DNA of 7,443 nt from Paracoccaceae bacterium (lineage in GTDB: Bacteria; Pseudomonadota; Alphaproteobacteria; Rhodobacterales; Rhodobacteraceae): positions 2,895 through 10,337 of the forward strand of contig NVSA01000039.1 in the NCBI GenBank assembly GCA_002401045.1, read 5' to 3'. Below the pieces are notes generated by a model. It had not been told where the DNA came from. It was given only the letters and a program-made list of their open reading frames with translations, and searched no databases. The position numbers and the translations under genes are program-made. Shown one piece after another: positions 5,609 through 7,443 of the stretch (position 1 is the first letter of the stretch; each line of letters begins with the position of its first letter).

Positions 5609-6069
5609 TGGATCAAAATATAGACAGCTTGATCCAGTGGGATTTCATTGTTGGCCACGCCAATTATTGGATGTTTATCGTTCTGATGATGACAGGCCTA
5701 TTCATCGTGGTGGCACGGGGTAATTTGGTCAAAAAAATCGTCGGCCTGAATATCTTTCAGGTCTCGGTTTTTATGCTGTATATCTCCGTGGGCAAAGTTT
5801 CAGGCGGCACCGCTCCGATCTATCAGGTCGACAGCCAAGGCAACCTGTTGTTTGATCCCACGATTGTGTATTCCAACCCCTTGCCGCATGTCTTGATCCT
5901 GACGGCGATTGTTGTGGGTATTGCCACAACATCATTGGGCTTGGCGCTGGTTGTACGGATTAACGAAGAATTCAACACCATCGAAGAAGACGAGCTTTTG
6001 GCGATCGAACAAGAAATGAGCGCCGCCGATAATAAAGAACATGGTTCAGCAATGGGTGGGCGCGCATAA
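5608..6069 (+). CDS. mnhC: Multisubunit cation/proton antiporter subunit C (MrpC/MnhC, NuoK-like)
   Basis: NuoK-related membrane subunit of the Mrp antiporter (MbhG equivalent) that sits beside the ND5-like subunits. Three membrane segments lie at about 20-36, 42-62 and 93-116. Family sequences are GLNIFQVSVFMLYIS (46-60) and NPLPHVLILTAIVVGIATT (90-108). It has 153 residues against about 110-120 usual. The extra length is an N-terminal stretch before TM1, an insertion QVDSQGNLLFDPTIVYS in the loop (73-89) and an acidic tail (about 119-153). GAGG (5597-5600) lies seven bases before the ATG, and the stop of mnhB overlaps the start by one base. The same TAATG arrangement couples it to mnhD. Confidence 0.92.
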   Translation: MDQNIDSLIQWDFIVGHANYWMFIVLMMTGLFIVVARGNLVKKIVGLNIFQVSVFMLYISVGKVSGGTAPIYQVDSQGNLLFDPTIVYSNPLPHVLILTAIVVGIATTSLGLALVVRINEEFNTIEEDELLAIEQEMSAADNKEHGSAMGGRA

Positions 6070-7443
6070 TGTCAGCGACAGAGACAGAACACGCGGTTCA
6101 CATCGCGCGTAGCTTGGCAGACCATCTGCCCGTCTTAACGGTTGTGATCCCGTTAATGACAGCCCCTTTGATTGTTATCTTGGGTGGTCGAAAATTGGGC
6201 TGGTTACTGGCCTTTATCGCCTCGGCCACATCGCTGGTCATGTCCTACATCATGCTGACCCAAGTCCTTGATGGCAGCATTATTTCATATCACATCGGCG
6301 GTTGGGCACCGCCCTTGGGGATCGAATACCGCGTCGATGCCGCCAATGCCTTTGTTCTACTTCTGATATCAGCCATCAGTACCGTGGTGCTGCCCTATGC
6401 CTATAAAAGCATAGAACGTGAAATTCCGTTGCGAAAGCACACGTTATTCTACGCGCTTTATATGCTGTGTTTTACAGGGCTTATGGGGATGGTCATTACA
6501 GGCGATGCGTTCAATGTCTTTGTATTCTTGGAAATCTCGTCACTATCGACCTATGTTTTGGTTGCCCAAGGCGGCACCCAAGATCGTCGTGCGTTTACCG
6601 CCGCCTATGATTATCTGATTATGGGTACCATTGGCGCAACTTTCTTTGTGATCGGGCTGGGCATGTTGTACATGGCCACGGGGACACTGAATATGGCGGA
6701 CATGGCGGATTTAATCGCCGAGCAAGGCACCAACCGTACCATTCGCGCGGCCTTTGCCTTTATCGTGATTGGTATGGGGCTAAAAGTGGCGATCTATCCG
6801 TTGCACCACTGGTTGCCAAATGCCTATACATTCGCCCCCTCGGCCGTATCGGTATTTTTATCCGCAACCGCGACCAAAGCCGCGATCTATGTTTTGTTGC
6901 GGTTCTTATTCTCAATATACAACCCCAGCTTCGATTTCGCAGGCTGGACGCTCTACATCATCATCATCCCGCTTTCTTTGCTGGCGATGTTCGCCGCCAG
7001 CTTTGTGGCGGTGTTTCAAACCAATCTCAAACGTATGCTGGCCTATTCATCCATCGCCCAAATCGGCTATATGCTACTGGGCATCGCCATGCTGAATGAG
7101 ACAGGCCTCACGGCCGCAATCGTACATATGTTCAACCACGGCATCACCAAAGCCGCGTTGTTCATGGGGGCGGGCGCAATGGTCTATTATTCAGGTAGCG
7201 CGTTTTATAACGACCTGAACGGCCTTGGGCGTAAAATGCCCCTTACAGGTGCCGCCATGGTTGCCGCAGGTCTTAGCCTGATCGGCGTGCCTGGTACGGC
7301 TGGATTTATCTCAAAGTGGATGCTGGTACAGGCCGCGTTTGAAAACGGCTGGTGGCTGATTGCCGTGGCAATCATGCTGTCGTCGCTGTTGGCCGTGGTC
7401 TATGTTTGGCGCATGTTTGAGGTGCTCTACCTCAAAGAACCCA
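6069..7443 (+). CDS. mnhD: Multisubunit cation/proton antiporter subunit D (MrpD/MnhD), 3' end beyond window
   Basis: Large ND5/NuoL/NuoN-like membrane subunit that carries a proton or cation path. 458 codons are visible; the family is about 500, so about 40 are missing. My translation shows FLEISSLSTYVL with Glu155 (the conserved ion-pair Glu of TM5), MGLKVAIYPLHHWLP with Lys239 and His246/His247 (the TM7 and broken-helix region), and HMFNHGITKAALFMGAG with His353, His357 and Lys361. These are the charged residues of the proton path in this superfamily, and all are present, so the protein looks functional. The window ends shortly after WRMFEVLYLKEP. Its start overlaps the mnhC stop by one base (TAATG), with GGTGGG eight bases upstream as a weak ribosome site. 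Out-of-frame open frames inside it (for example 6418-6618 and 6820-7095) are shadows. Confidence 0.93.
   Translation, partial: MSATETEHAVHIARSLADHLPVLTVVIPLMTAPLIVILGGRKLGWLLAFIASATSLVMSYIMLTQVLDGSIISYHIGGWAPPLGIEYRVDAANAFVLLLISAISTVVLPYAYKSIEREIPLRKHTLFYALYMLCFTGLMGMVITGDAFNVFVFLEISSLSTYVLVAQGGTQDRRAFTAAYDYLIMGTIGATFFVIGLGMLYMATGTLNMADMADLIAEQGTNRTIRAAFAFIVIGMGLKVAIYPLHHWLPNAYTFAPSAVSVFLSATATKAAIYVLLRFLFSIYNPSFDFAGWTLYIIIIPLSLLAMFAASFVAVFQTNLKRMLAYSSIAQIGYMLLGIAMLNETGLTAAIVHMFNHGITKAALFMGAGAMVYYSGSAFYNDLNGLGRKMPLTGAAMVAAGLSLIGVPGTAGFISKWMLVQAAFENGWWLIAVAIMLSSLLAVVYVWRMFEVLYLKEP

Noticed and set aside
1..7443. CRISPR array, tRNA or rRNA gene, insertion sequence or prophage
   Set aside because: No regularly spaced repeats, no tRNA-like cloverleaf, no transposase or integrase motif and no terminal inverted repeats with target duplications were seen; the window reads as chromosomal operons.

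Overview
The window most likely comes from an alphaproteobacterium, probably a marine Rhodobacterales (Roseobacter-like) species of moderate GC. This is inferred from the protein style: a KpsE with a long cytoplasmic N-terminus, a short KpsT with an unusual D-loop region, and a phosphomannomutase/phosphoglucomutase of the TGFREYDARW type. No rRNA or other phylogenetic marker is present, so the assignment is a judgement.

The left half (1-3105) is read on the minus strand and concerns surface polysaccharide. In transcription order it holds kpsT (2455-3105, ATPase of a capsule ABC exporter), kpsE (852-2462, inner-membrane/periplasmic co-polymerase and export adaptor, overlapping kpsT by 8 nt), a strong 13-bp hairpin (788-827), and the 5' two-fifths to half of a phosphomannomutase/phosphoglucomutase gene (1-719, cut by the window edge). 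The mutase would supply hexose-1-phosphate for sugar-nucleotide synthesis. KpsT/KpsE would drive export of the finished chain. The KpsM permease that KpsT needs is not in the window.

The middle (3106-3459) is a 354-nt divergent intergenic region, AT-rich on its kpsT-side two-thirds. It must hold the control regions of both operons. It contains three copies of GATTGCA, a 10-bp palindrome, small hairpins, an 11-bp phased repeat and a possible alternative-pairing leader in front of the antiporter operon. None of these is a confident regulatory call.

The right half (3460-7443) is read on the plus strand and is a tightly coupled multisubunit cation/proton antiporter operon (Mrp/Mnh/Pha family). 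The order is E, F, G, a detached MrpA C-terminal (MbhD+MbhE-like) protein, B, C, D. The last gene runs off the right edge about 40 codons short of a typical end. All junctions are 1-nt gaps, TAATG overlaps or ATGA overlaps, so this is one translationally coupled transcript. The order matches the Mrp module of archaeal membrane-bound hydrogenase-type complexes rather than the textbook Bacillus order ABCDEFG. The large MrpA N-terminal (ND5/NuoL-like) subunit is absent from the part seen and is predicted just downstream.

No wholly undescribed system is evident. The points most worth a second look are the E-F-G-A'(C)-B-C-D architecture, the kpsTE pair without kpsM, an Ala replacing the first Gly of the KpsT Walker A motif, a nine-C tract at the end of mnhB, and the structured divergent intergenic region.
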